Positions 1-6,158 of a stretch of DNA of 14,255 nt are shown piece by piece (positions within the stretch are counted from its first letter, which is position 1; the number at the start of each line of letters is the position of its first letter). The translations under genes were made by a program, and so were the position numbers. This DNA comes from an uncultured Corynebacterium sp. (GTDB lineage: Bacteria > Actinomycetota > Actinomycetes > Mycobacteriales > Mycobacteriaceae). The stretch is from NCBI GenBank assembly GCA_915275065.1, contig CAJZGD010000038.1:1-14255 (forward strand). The letters run 5' to 3'. The notes below the pieces were generated by a model. That model was not told the DNA's origin and did not search any database. It worked only from the letters and a program-made list of their open reading frames with translations.

Positions 1-13
1 CGCCCGGTTTTTT
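1..13 (+). terminator. Possible 3' half of an intrinsic terminator (truncated)
   Basis: The window opens with a G+C-rich arm (CGCCCGG) followed directly by six T. This is what the right arm and U-tract of an intrinsic terminator look like on the plus strand. The left arm would lie outside the window, so the hairpin itself cannot be seen. If real, it ends a plus-strand gene located just before position 1. Confidence 0.3.
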
Positions 14-150
14 CGTCGCCCCCGCCCACCCCCATGGTGTGCCACATTGCAGTGGTTCTTTGCACACGTCAACACCATAAAATCGGCAGAAAATCCCAAA
101 AATATAATGATTTCTTAATATGTTAACTGGTGATATTCGCCAAGTTTTTC

Positions 151-179
151 TTGCTACTCGTACCCGAACGACATATCTT
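151..179 (+). promoter_or_regulatory. Candidate promoter for the first secreted-peptide gene
   Basis: TTGCTA (151-156) and TATCTT (174-179) are separated by 17 bases, a plausible sigma-A-type pair about 95 bases upstream of the start at 273. Two competing elements lie closer to the gene: a perfect TTGACA at 230-235 and a TATACT at 240-245. Those two are only 4 bases apart, so they cannot form one promoter, although TATACT alone could serve as a -10 with a weak -35. The choice between them is unresolved. Confidence 0.3.
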
Positions 180-272
180 GTTGGTAGCGATCTTTCATGC
201 ATCAATTCGCTAACAATCCGTGTGAAAGGTTGACATCCTTATACTCTTCAAGCTTGGAAAGTAGGCATTCAC

Positions 273-602
273 ATGAAGCGTTTTATCCGCACATCTGTTG
301 CTGCTGCCGCCGCAACAAGTCTCCTGATTTCGGCAACACCAGCAATGGCTCAAGAGAGCACTACCGCCTCTCTATCCAAGGAAACAGAAACCTCCACGGC
401 CACCACCAGTGAACACAAGTCGGAAGAACCGACCACCGAAAAAGACAAGGAAAAAGGCAGCGGGTTGCTGGAGGGTTTGACCGCCCTCTCCCGGGAAGAT
501 AACGGTCTTTTGAGCGCAAAGAAGATCAAGGAGTGGCTGGAATTGATCAGCACCATCTTCAAGACCCTCACCAACGTTTTCAATATCACCAACAAATTCT
601 AA
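273..602 (+). CDS. Small secreted protein with C-terminal amphipathic helix (paralogue 1)
   Basis: This gene encodes 109 residues of unknown function. Residues 1-26 form a Sec signal peptide: basic N-end (MKRFIR), Ala-rich hydrophobic core, and an AMA cleavage site before Gln27. The predicted mature protein is about 83 residues. Residues 27-62 are Thr/Ser/Glu/Lys-rich and probably disordered. Residues 71-109 carry the motif LSREDNG, then SAKKIKEW (81-88), and a helix in which Ile85, Trp88/Leu89, Ile92, Ile95/Phe96, Leu99 and Val102/Phe103 fall on one face. The protein shares this architecture, its exact length and the SR-D/SAKKI-EW motif with the gene at 848-1177, so the two are tandem paralogues. 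An AGG at 263-265 lies 7 bases before the ATG and gives a modest ribosome binding site. By analogy with the small corynebacterial envelope proteins PorA and PorH it could sit in the mycomembrane, but those lack signal peptides and I see no direct homology. A membrane-active peptide is another option. Confidence 0.8.
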   Translation: MKRFIRTSVAAAAATSLLISATPAMAQESTTASLSKETETSTATTSEHKSEEPTTEKDKEKGSGLLEGLTALSREDNGLLSAKKIKEWLELISTIFKTLTNVFNITNKF

Positions 603-615
603 AAATTGGCTAAAC

Positions 616-643
616 GGTGTGCGGTAGTTGGGAACCGCACGCC
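616..643 (+). terminator. Hairpin after paralogue 1, weak terminator candidate
   Basis: GGTGTGCGGT (616-625) pairs with ACCGCACGCC (634-643) over 10 positions, one of them a G-U pair, around an 8-base loop. It lies 14 bases after the stop codon. The following bases are TTCG, not a T-run, so it is at best a terminator without a U-tract or an mRNA-stabilising stem. Confidence 0.35.
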
Positions 644-669
644 TTCGACCACACCAACGGAAAAACACC

Positions 670-689
670 CGAATTAGGGTAATAATTCG
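670..689. repeat. Inverted repeat CGAATTA-N6-TAATTCG
   Basis: Two perfect 7-base arms (670-676 and 683-689) flank a 6-base spacer, giving an operator-like dyad in the gap between the two secreted-peptide genes. A second short dyad, TGGTG-AAA-CACCA (691-703), follows directly. The first lies about 80 bases upstream of the proposed -35 of the next gene. I do not recognise the binding protein. Confidence 0.4.
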
Positions 690-768
690 CTGGTGAAACA
701 CCATAATCAACCAGGGCATATCCTGAATTTCAGAACAAATGTACCAGTAGTTTAACCTGAGAATTCCC

Positions 769-797
769 TTGCCCGCGTTGGTGATCTTCGCTAGACT
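769..797 (+). promoter_or_regulatory. Candidate promoter for the second secreted-peptide gene
   Basis: TTGCCC (769-774) and TAGACT (792-797) are separated by exactly 17 bases. The -10 fits the corynebacterial TAnAnT pattern. It would start transcription near 804 and leave a leader of about 44 bases before the ATG at 848. Confidence 0.45.
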
Positions 798-807
798 TAC
801 CGAAGAT
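784..807. promoter_or_regulatory. Inverted repeat enclosing the -10 box (operator candidate)
   Basis: ATCTTCG (784-790) and CGAAGAT (801-807) are perfect inverted arms around a 10-base spacer. The proposed -10 element TAGACT lies inside that spacer. A dimeric repressor bound here would cover the promoter core. No known corynebacterial consensus matches that I can recall. Confidence 0.4.
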
Positions 808-847
808 TCATTCGCAAGACAGACTCCACACTGAAGGATTAATTCCA

Positions 848-1177
848 ATGAAACTTTTCTCTCGTAAGGCCCTCCTGGCTGTTGCTACCGCCGCCGCTGT
901 CACCACCGGGGCCATGACCGCCCCCGCCCTGGCTCAGCAGACCAGCACCACCACTACTACTACCACCACCCAGCCCGCATCCGCATCTCCTAGCGAAAGC
1001 GAAGAAGCTAACTCTGGTAGTGGTGAGCTCCGCGGCATGTCCCGGGATGATAAAACCGGCAAGGTCTCCGCTAAGAAGATTGGTGAATGGATCGGCATCA
1101 TCGGCACCATCCTGACCGTCATCACCTCGGTCATCACCTTCATGGGCAAGATCCCGAACTTCAACTTCGGTCGGTAA
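848..1177 (+). CDS. Small secreted protein with C-terminal amphipathic helix (paralogue 2)
   Basis: This gene encodes 109 residues, paralogous to the gene at 273-602. Residues 1-29 are a Sec signal peptide (MKLFSRK basic end, Ala/Val-rich core, ALA cleavage site before Gln30), leaving about 80 mature residues. Residues 30-60 are a Thr/Ser/Glu linker containing eight consecutive Thr (34-41). The C-terminal segment has MSRDD (64-68), SAKKIGEW (74-81) and then a Gly/Ile/Thr/Val-rich helix to about residue 101, with a final NFNFGR. Hydrophobic residues recur every 3-4 positions at the same places as in paralogue 1, but this helix is more hydrophobic and nearly uncharged after Trp81. AAGGA at 834-838 lies 9 bases before the ATG and makes a good ribosome binding site. 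The function is not known. The Ser/Thr-rich mature N-terminus could be a site for O-linked modification such as glycosylation or mycoloylation, which is an inference only. Confidence 0.82.
   Translation: MKLFSRKALLAVATAAAVTTGAMTAPALAQQTSTTTTTTTTQPASASPSESEEANSGSGELRGMSRDDKTGKVSAKKIGEWIGIIGTILTVITSVITFMGKIPNFNFGR
947..970 (+). repeat. ACY triplet run encoding eight Thr
   Basis: Eight consecutive ACC/ACT codons encode Thr34 to Thr41 of paralogue 2. The run mixes ACC and ACT, so it is not a perfect microsatellite, but it could change in codon number by slippage without breaking the reading frame. Confidence 0.6.
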
Positions 1178-1186
1178 TCCCCAGCC

Positions 1187-1202
1187 TTAGCCGAGAGGCT
1201 AA
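1187..1202 (+). other. Small stem-loop after paralogue 2
   Basis: TTAGCC (1187-1192) and GGCTAA (1197-1202) form a 6-bp stem with a GAGA (GNRA-type) loop, 9 bases after the stop codon. It directly precedes the main terminator and probably helps 3'-end stability. Confidence 0.4.
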
Positions 1203-1207
1203 CGTCG

Positions 1208-1246
1208 AAAAGCCCCACCCGTAAGAGCAAGATCGAGTGGGGTTTT
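1208..1246. terminator. Bidirectional intrinsic terminator between paralogue 2 and rel
   Basis: AAAAGCCCCAC (1208-1218) pairs with GTGGGGTTTT (1237-1246) around an 18-base loop. The plus strand ends in TTTT. The minus strand also ends in TTTT, read from the A-run at 1208-1211. It therefore suits both the plus-strand gene ending at 1177 and rel, whose stop codon is at 1265. Confidence 0.75.
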
Positions 1247-1264
1247 CTGCTGCCTGCTTTGCCC

Positions 1265-3556
1265 CTAACCGCCGGATGTCACCCGGTACACATCGAACAC
1301 ACCTTCGGTATTACGCAATTGAGTCATGAGCGACCCCAGCTGCTTCGTATCCGACACCGTAAACGTGAACCGAATCATGGCCACCCGATCCTCCGATGCG
1401 TGGGAATTCATGGCCACCACCGACACCCGCTGCTCATTAATCACCCGGGTGAGCTCCATCAACAACCCGGCGCGATCCAAGGCTTCGAGCTGCAACGTCG
1501 CCTGGAACACCGACTTGCCTTCCGACGCCCACGCCACCGACACCAACCGTTGCGGCTCCTGGCGGAGCTTTTCCGCGTTGGTGCAGTCCGTTCGGTGCAC
1601 CGACACCCCACCGCCGCGGGTCACAAACCCGAAAATGGAGTCCCCCGGCACCGGCATACAGCACCTGGCGAGCTTCGCCATGACGTCCGGGCTGCCCTCC
1701 ACCAGGATGCCGGAGCCGTTCTCTGACGCCTGCGATTTCGCCGTTACAAGCTCGCTGAAGGGGGTGCGGGCCACCAGGGTATCGACCGCATCGTCGGCGT
1801 CCCCGAATGCCGCCATCAGCCGGTTGGCCACGTGCTGGGCGGAAATGCCGCCCGCCCCGATTGCAGTATAGAGCGCGTCCACGTCCGCGTAGTGCAGTTC
1901 CGTGGCCACCGCCTTCATTGATTGGGCGGTGAAGAGTCGGTGGATTGGGAGCCCACCACGTTGCACTTCTGCGGCCAGTGCGTCCCGGCCGGCTTCGAGG
2001 AATTCTTCCCGGCGCTCTTTGGCGAACCATTGGCGGATTTTTGCCTTGGCCCGGGGTGAGATCACGAATTCTTGCCAGTCGCGTGAGGGCCCCGCCTTGG
2101 GGTCTTTGGAGGTGAAGATTTCTACCCGGTCGCCCGATTTGAGTTTTGATTCCAATGCCACGAGTTTGCCGTTGATTTTCGCCCCGATACACCGATGCCC
2201 CACCTCTGTGTGCACCGTGTAGGCGAAATCGACTGGTGTGGCGTCAACGGGCAGGTTCACCACATCTCCTTTGGGGGTGAACACAAAGATTTGTTTACTG
2301 CTTAGGTCGTAGCGGAGGGAGTCGAGGAATTCGTTAGGGTCTGCTGCTTCTTTCTGCCAGTCCAAGAGTTGGCGCATCCACGCCATTTGGTCGATTTCTG
2401 CTTGCTCCCCGGAGTGGCTTCCTTTGGTTTCTTTGTACCGCCAGTGGGCGGCAATGCCGTATTCCGCATTGACGTGCATTTCGTGGGTGCGGACCTGTAC
2501 TTCTAGTGGTTTGCCGCCGTCGCCCATGACTGTGGTGTGGAGTGATTGGTACACCCCGAATTTTGGGGAGGAAATGTAGTCTTTGAATCGGCCGGGCATG
2601 GCTGCGAACAGGGAGTGCACCACCCCGATGGCTGCGTAGCAGTTATTGAGGTTGTCGACGAGGATTCGGATGCCCACTAGGTCGAAGATTTCGTCGAAGT
2701 CTTTGCCGCGCATGACCATTTTTTGGTAGATCGACCAGTAGTGTTTTGGTCGGCCTTTGACTTCGGCATCAATGTTGTTTTCTTTGAGCCCTTGTTGGAG
2801 GATCGATATGATTTCTTTGAGATAGCGGTCGCGTGAGGGGGCCCGGTCGGCGACGAGTCGCACCACTTCGTCATATTTTTTTGGGTAGAGGATGGCGAAG
2901 GATAGGTCTTCGAGTTCCCATTTGATGCTGGACATTCCCAGGCGGTGTGCAAGGGGGGCGATGACGTCGAGGGTTTGGCGGGCTTTTTTGGCTTGTTTTT
3001 CTGGTGGTAGGAACCGCATGGTGCGCATGTTGTGCAACCGGTCGGCTACTTTAATGACGAGTACTCGTGGGTCTTGGGCCATGGCCATGACCATTTTTCG
3101 GATGGTTTCCGCTTCAGCTGCTGCCCCTAGTGCTACTTTGTCGAGTTTGGTGACCCCGTCGACGAGGCGGGCTACTTCTTCGCCGAAGTCGTCGGTGAGG
3201 TCGTCGAGGGAGTATTCGGTGTCTTCGACGGTGTCGTGGAGCAGTGAGGCGATAACGGTGGTGGTGTCCATGCCGATTTCGGCGGCGATGGTGGCCACGG
3301 CAAGGGGGTGGGTGATGTAGGGGTCACCGGATTTGCGAAATACGCCTTCGTGGAGGCGTTCTGCGGTGTCGTAGGCGCGGGAGAGGAGTTCTACGTCGGC
3401 TTTGGGGTGGAATTCCCGGTGGATACTCAGAAGTGGTTCGAGGACGGGGTTGACTTTGACCCGGTTGCCGGTGAGGCTGCGGGCTAGGCGCGCCGACATG
3501 CTTCGCATCGTGTTGGAGGACTGTTTGGTGGTTTTGGTAGCCCGCGATGAGGTCAT
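1265..3556 (-). CDS. rel: Bifunctional (p)ppGpp synthetase/hydrolase (RSH family)
   Basis: This 763-residue cytoplasmic enzyme makes and degrades the stringent-response alarmone (p)ppGpp. The domain order is typical of long RSH proteins. The hydrolase HD domain spans about 60-200, with THP at 82-84, HDTVED at 107-112 and ADRLHN at 171-176. The synthetase domain spans about 260-375, with FDLVGIRI (291-298), YQSLH (336-340) and EVQVRT (352-357). A TGS domain covers about 421-483. A Cys-containing ARCCMPVPGD segment and a C-terminal ACT domain that starts near EALDRAGLL form the regulatory part. Both catalytic centres look intact. ATG 3556 is supported by AAAGG (3568-3572), 11 bases upstream. 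The gene has its own promoter in the 167-base gap after apt. The secF-lipoprotein-apt-rel order is known from Corynebacterium glutamicum and Mycobacterium tuberculosis. Confidence 0.97.
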   Translation of the reverse strand: MTSSRATKTTKQSSNTMRSMSARLARSLTGNRVKVNPVLEPLLSIHREFHPKADVELLSRAYDTAERLHEGVFRKSGDPYITHPLAVATIAAEIGMDTTTVIASLLHDTVEDTEYSLDDLTDDFGEEVARLVDGVTKLDKVALGAAAEAETIRKMVMAMAQDPRVLVIKVADRLHNMRTMRFLPPEKQAKKARQTLDVIAPLAHRLGMSSIKWELEDLSFAILYPKKYDEVVRLVADRAPSRDRYLKEIISILQQGLKENNIDAEVKGRPKHYWSIYQKMVMRGKDFDEIFDLVGIRILVDNLNNCYAAIGVVHSLFAAMPGRFKDYISSPKFGVYQSLHTTVMGDGGKPLEVQVRTHEMHVNAEYGIAAHWRYKETKGSHSGEQAEIDQMAWMRQLLDWQKEAADPNEFLDSLRYDLSSKQIFVFTPKGDVVNLPVDATPVDFAYTVHTEVGHRCIGAKINGKLVALESKLKSGDRVEIFTSKDPKAGPSRDWQEFVISPRAKAKIRQWFAKERREEFLEAGRDALAAEVQRGGLPIHRLFTAQSMKAVATELHYADVDALYTAIGAGGISAQHVANRLMAAFGDADDAVDTLVARTPFSELVTAKSQASENGSGILVEGSPDVMAKLARCCMPVPGDSIFGFVTRGGGVSVHRTDCTNAEKLRQEPQRLVSVAWASEGKSVFQATLQLEALDRAGLLMELTRVINEQRVSVVAMNSHASEDRVAMIRFTFTVSDTKQLGSLMTQLRNTEGVFDVYRVTSGG

Positions 3557-3591
3557 GGTGCTGTTCGCCTTTCTTGCCCGTGTATCTGGTT

Positions 3592-3618
3592 ATTGTACTG
3601 CTTTGTTGGGTGTGTCAA
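3592..3618 (-). promoter_or_regulatory. Promoter of rel
   Basis: On the minus strand a perfect -35 TTGACA (3613-3618) is followed after 15 bases by TACAAT (3592-3597). The spacer is shorter than the ideal 17, but both hexamers are close to consensus. Transcription would start near 3585 and give a leader of about 30 bases carrying the ribosome binding site. The promoter separates rel from apt. Confidence 0.6.
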
Positions 3619-3627
3619 GGAGTACGG

Positions 3628-3678
3628 AACGCGAACCCAGGAACGGAGCGCTGTTGTGCTCTCTTCCGGGTTCGCGTT
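3628..3678 (-). other. Long imperfect hairpin between apt and rel
   Basis: An 11-bp perfect stem, AACGCGAACCC (3628-3638) with GGGTTCGCGTT (3668-3678), continues inward. After one bulged A comes GGAA/TTCC, then a small internal loop, then GAGCGC/GTGCTC closing a TGTT tetraloop. About 21 base pairs form in 51 bases. It starts 45 bases after the apt stop and lies just upstream of the rel -35. No T-run follows on either strand, so it is not a canonical intrinsic terminator. It could end apt transcripts, protect an mRNA end, or act as DNA at the rel promoter. Confidence 0.6.
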
Positions 3679-3723
3679 GCTGTGAGTTTGGTGCGGGTGG
3701 GTTGTTGGGTGGGCGGTAAGTTT

Positions 3724-4278
3724 TTAGGGTTCGTTGACGACGTAGAGTGGGGCGTCCGGGAGCCGGTCGCGCCCGTTTAATCCTGTGACTTCGAGGACAA
3801 CGGCGTAGCCGGCCACTATGCCGCCCATGTCGGTGATGAGGTCTCGGGCCGCCAGCAGGGTGCCGCCGGTTGCCAGCACGTCGTCGATGAGGACGATTTT
3901 TTTGCCGGTGAGGTCGAGGCCGTTGCGGGGGAGTTCCAGTGCGGCGCTGCCGTATTCGAGGGCGTATTCTTTGGTGATGACTGGTGGTGGGAGTTTTCCT
4001 TTTTTACGGATGGCGAGCAGCCCTAACTCTAGTTTGTAGGCGACGGCTGATGCGAGGAGGAAGCCGCGGGCGTCAAGGCCACTGATGAGTTCCGCCCCCA
4101 TGGTTGTGGCGGCGGCGGCCAGGTCGTCGACGAGGAGTCGTAGTGCTTCCGCGTCGGCAAGCACGGGGGTGAGGTCTTCGAAGACTACACCGGGTGCCGG
4201 GAAGTCGGGCACGGATCGGGTTTTTTGCCGGAGGGCTTCCTGGACCTGGGTGCGACGGGTGATGTGGTGGTCAGTCAT
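3724..4278 (-). CDS. apt: Adenine phosphoribosyltransferase
   Basis: This 184-residue cytoplasmic purine-salvage enzyme converts adenine and PRPP to AMP and pyrophosphate. The type I phosphoribosyltransferase PRPP loop is clear at 128-140 (IVLIDDVLATGGT). Other family features are FPAPGVVFEDLTP (26-38), SGLDARGF (66-73) and RKKGKLP (91-97), the hood/flexible-loop region. The length is typical of the family. ATG 4278 follows AAGG (4285-4288) with 6 bases of spacing. The gene sits 165 bases downstream of the lipoprotein gene with no convincing terminator between them, so the two may share a transcript. AMP salvage next to rel links purine nucleotide supply with alarmone metabolism, and the adjacency is conserved in related genera. 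Confidence 0.96.
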   Translation of the reverse strand: MTDHHITRRTQVQEALRQKTRSVPDFPAPGVVFEDLTPVLADAEALRLLVDDLAAAATTMGAELISGLDARGFLLASAVAYKLELGLLAIRKKGKLPPPVITKEYALEYGSAALELPRNGLDLTGKKIVLIDDVLATGGTLLAARDLITDMGGIVAGYAVVLEVTGLNGRDRLPDAPLYVVNEP

Positions 4279-4320
4279 ATTTTGCCTTAGGTGATTCCTT
4301 ACACGTTTGAGGTTCAGGTA

Positions 4321-4329
4321 CTAACCTAA
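4321..4329. promoter_or_regulatory. DtxR-like half-site upstream of apt (weak)
   Basis: CTAACCTAA matches one half of the corynebacterial iron repressor DtxR consensus as I remember it (TTAGGTTAG-C-CTAACCTAA). The adjoining bases do not form the other half. A separate TTAGGT at 4287-4292 is too far away (28 bases) for a normal site. I see this as a probable coincidence worth noting. Confidence 0.15.
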
Positions 4330-4443
4330 GGGTTTTACTCTCCATGCCACAAATTTTTTGGTTTCCACTGGGGTCTGGCGGGTTGTGTGACAGGCTGGTG
4401 TGTTGGTGGGTGCCCAGCCTAAGCGGTGTGGGTGGGGTGCATG

Positions 4444-6036
4444 TTAGTTTTTCCACCGGTCCATGTTCCACCCCACCCCAAACAGGTCGGTGTTTTCGGC
4501 AACGCCCTCCACGGATTTATTGAGTACGAATACGCGGGGTTGGACGGCGAGCGGTACGGTGCGGGTATAGTCCCAGCTGAGGTTTTCTTCGCGGCGAACA
4601 ACCTCGATGTCGGAGGCTGGGTTTGGCACGTAGGGGAAATTAAATTGGGGGTCGAGTGCTTGGAGCACGGCGTCTGCCTTGCCGTCGGTTGCTTGGTCTA
4701 CCCCGTCTTCGTCTTGATAGCTGAAGGGGAGGTTGCTGACCGAGGCGGCTTCGTTGGAGACGTCGAGGATGGTGATGCCGGCGGGTTCACAGGAGGCTTT
4801 GATGGCTGCCACCATGGCCATTTTGCGTTTATCGGGGGCGAAGTAGCCGATGCGGATGGTTTTACCGGTGAGTTTTTTGGCTTGGTCGATATTGACCCCT
4901 AAGTGTTGGTCGGAAATTTCTTTGAGGTGGGTGGCGATGCTGTCGCCGGGGCGGATGGTGCGCAGCGCTACGGGTTGCACTTCTACCCCGGATTCTTTTG
5001 ATGAGGCCTGGGCGACGGCGGCTTGGTCGACGCAGGCGGCGAATGCTTGGCGGTCCGCCTGGTCAGCAAAAACGCCGGCGCTGGCGAGAATGAGATGTTC
5101 GGCGAGGACCCCGGGGTTGGCTTTGACGATGTAGGGGTTTTTGTTGTCGTTCCGGTCGATCCAGGTGGTGTCGGTTTTGCTGTCGGCTTCGGCGATGTGA
5201 AGGTTGCCGGCGTCGGCGAGTTTGTGCAGGTCGGTGCCTTTGGGGTAGACGATGAGTTTGTCTAATACGGCGGGTTCTCCATAATATTTGTCGTTGCGCA
5301 CCAGGGTGACGGCGCCGTCGGGGGCTACGGATTTCACGAGGAATGGGCCGGAGCTCACTTGCAGCGCGGGGTCGAAGCTTCCGAGGTCGAAGCCGCTGTT
5401 CCAGACTTGTGCGACTTGTTGCAGGCGGGGTAGGTCCCGGTTATGGAGGGCGGTGTTGAGGTCTGCCAAGCTCATGTTGGCTTTGGCGGCGATGGCGTGC
5501 GCCGGCAGGAGGGTGCCGCCGCTGAATAGGTAGCGCCAGCGGGGCCCGAAGTTGCCTTTGAAAACGACGGTGGCGGTTTTGTTTCCGGGCTGGCAGTTGA
5601 TGGTGTCGATTTGTTCCATCAGGGGGTTGTAGGAGTCGAAGAGGGGTCGGGAGGTGGCGGCGACTTGGGCGAGTAGGAATGAATCGCAGGTGACGGGTTG
5701 CCCATCGGAGTAGACGGCTTTGTCGGTGATTTGGTACTCCACCCGCATGGGGGCACCCGGTAGTGCTCGTACTTCCACCAGGTCGGTGTTGGGAATGCGT
5801 TGCCCTTCGGGGCCATTGACGAATGCACCGGGATAGACGCGCCCCATGAGTTGGTGGATATTGCTGGAAAAACCAATACCAGTGGTGACGTTGGTGTTAA
5901 TAAGGTAGTCATCAAGCACATAACCGAATGAGTTTTCTGCTTTGGTTTCTTCGGTTTTGTTGTTACTGCACCCGGTAACAAGCAAGATCGTTGCCATGAT
6001 GAGGGCGAGTGAACGGGTTGTGGTCTGCGATGCCAT
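4444..6036 (-). CDS. Family 5 (oligopeptide/dipeptide-type) substrate-binding lipoprotein
   Basis: This gene encodes a 530-residue extracytoplasmic solute-binding lipoprotein. Residues 1-22 form a lipoprotein signal peptide with lipobox VTGC, so Cys23 would be lipidated and the protein anchored to the outer face of the plasma membrane. SBP_bac_5 features include the YSDGQPVTCD segment (109-118) and a SSGPFLVKS...VTLVRNDKYYG stretch (about 228-252), both typical of peptide-binding proteins. The start ATG at 6036 is chosen because it gives a complete lipoprotein signal. The reading frame is open further upstream, but that extension would overlap secF and bury the signal. No permease or ATPase gene lies nearby, so it is an orphan binding protein. 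Its counterpart in C. glutamicum was named dciAE and in M. tuberculosis it is the conserved lipoprotein between secF and apt. Both identities are recalled from memory. The substrate is unknown. Confidence 0.9.
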   Translation of the reverse strand: MASQTTTRSLALIMATILLVTGCSNNKTEETKAENSFGYVLDDYLINTNVTTGIGFSSNIHQLMGRVYPGAFVNGPEGQRIPNTDLVEVRALPGAPMRVEYQITDKAVYSDGQPVTCDSFLLAQVAATSRPLFDSYNPLMEQIDTINCQPGNKTATVVFKGNFGPRWRYLFSGGTLLPAHAIAAKANMSLADLNTALHNRDLPRLQQVAQVWNSGFDLGSFDPALQVSSGPFLVKSVAPDGAVTLVRNDKYYGEPAVLDKLIVYPKGTDLHKLADAGNLHIAEADSKTDTTWIDRNDNKNPYIVKANPGVLAEHLILASAGVFADQADRQAFAACVDQAAVAQASSKESGVEVQPVALRTIRPGDSIATHLKEISDQHLGVNIDQAKKLTGKTIRIGYFAPDKRKMAMVAAIKASCEPAGITILDVSNEAASVSNLPFSYQDEDGVDQATDGKADAVLQALDPQFNFPYVPNPASDIEVVRREENLSWDYTRTVPLAVQPRVFVLNKSVEGVAENTDLFGVGWNMDRWKN

Positions 6037-6104
6037 GGCTAAATGGTACCCTGTCCCCCGCTTGTCGACGCCCTCACGGTAGCAAATGCGGCATCGGGGC
6101 GCGC

Positions 6105-6144
6105 AAAAATCGCCACCCACCCATACGATGCTGGGCGGGTGACG
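6105..6144 (-). terminator. Intrinsic terminator of secD-secF
   Basis: On the minus strand, 14 bases after the secF stop, CGTCACCCGCCC (6133-6144) pairs with GGGTGGGTGGCG (6111-6122) over 12 positions including two G-U pairs, with a 10-base loop. A TTTTT tract follows (within 6105-6110). This is the clearest terminator in the minus-strand block and separates secDF transcription from the lipoprotein gene. Confidence 0.8.
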
Positions 6145-6158
6145 ATGATGTTGGTCAC

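Noticed and set aside
103..108. TATAAT upstream of the first secreted-peptide gene
   Set aside because: It has no supporting -35 at a proper distance, lies in an AT-rich stretch where such hexamers occur by chance, and is 165 bases from the start codon.
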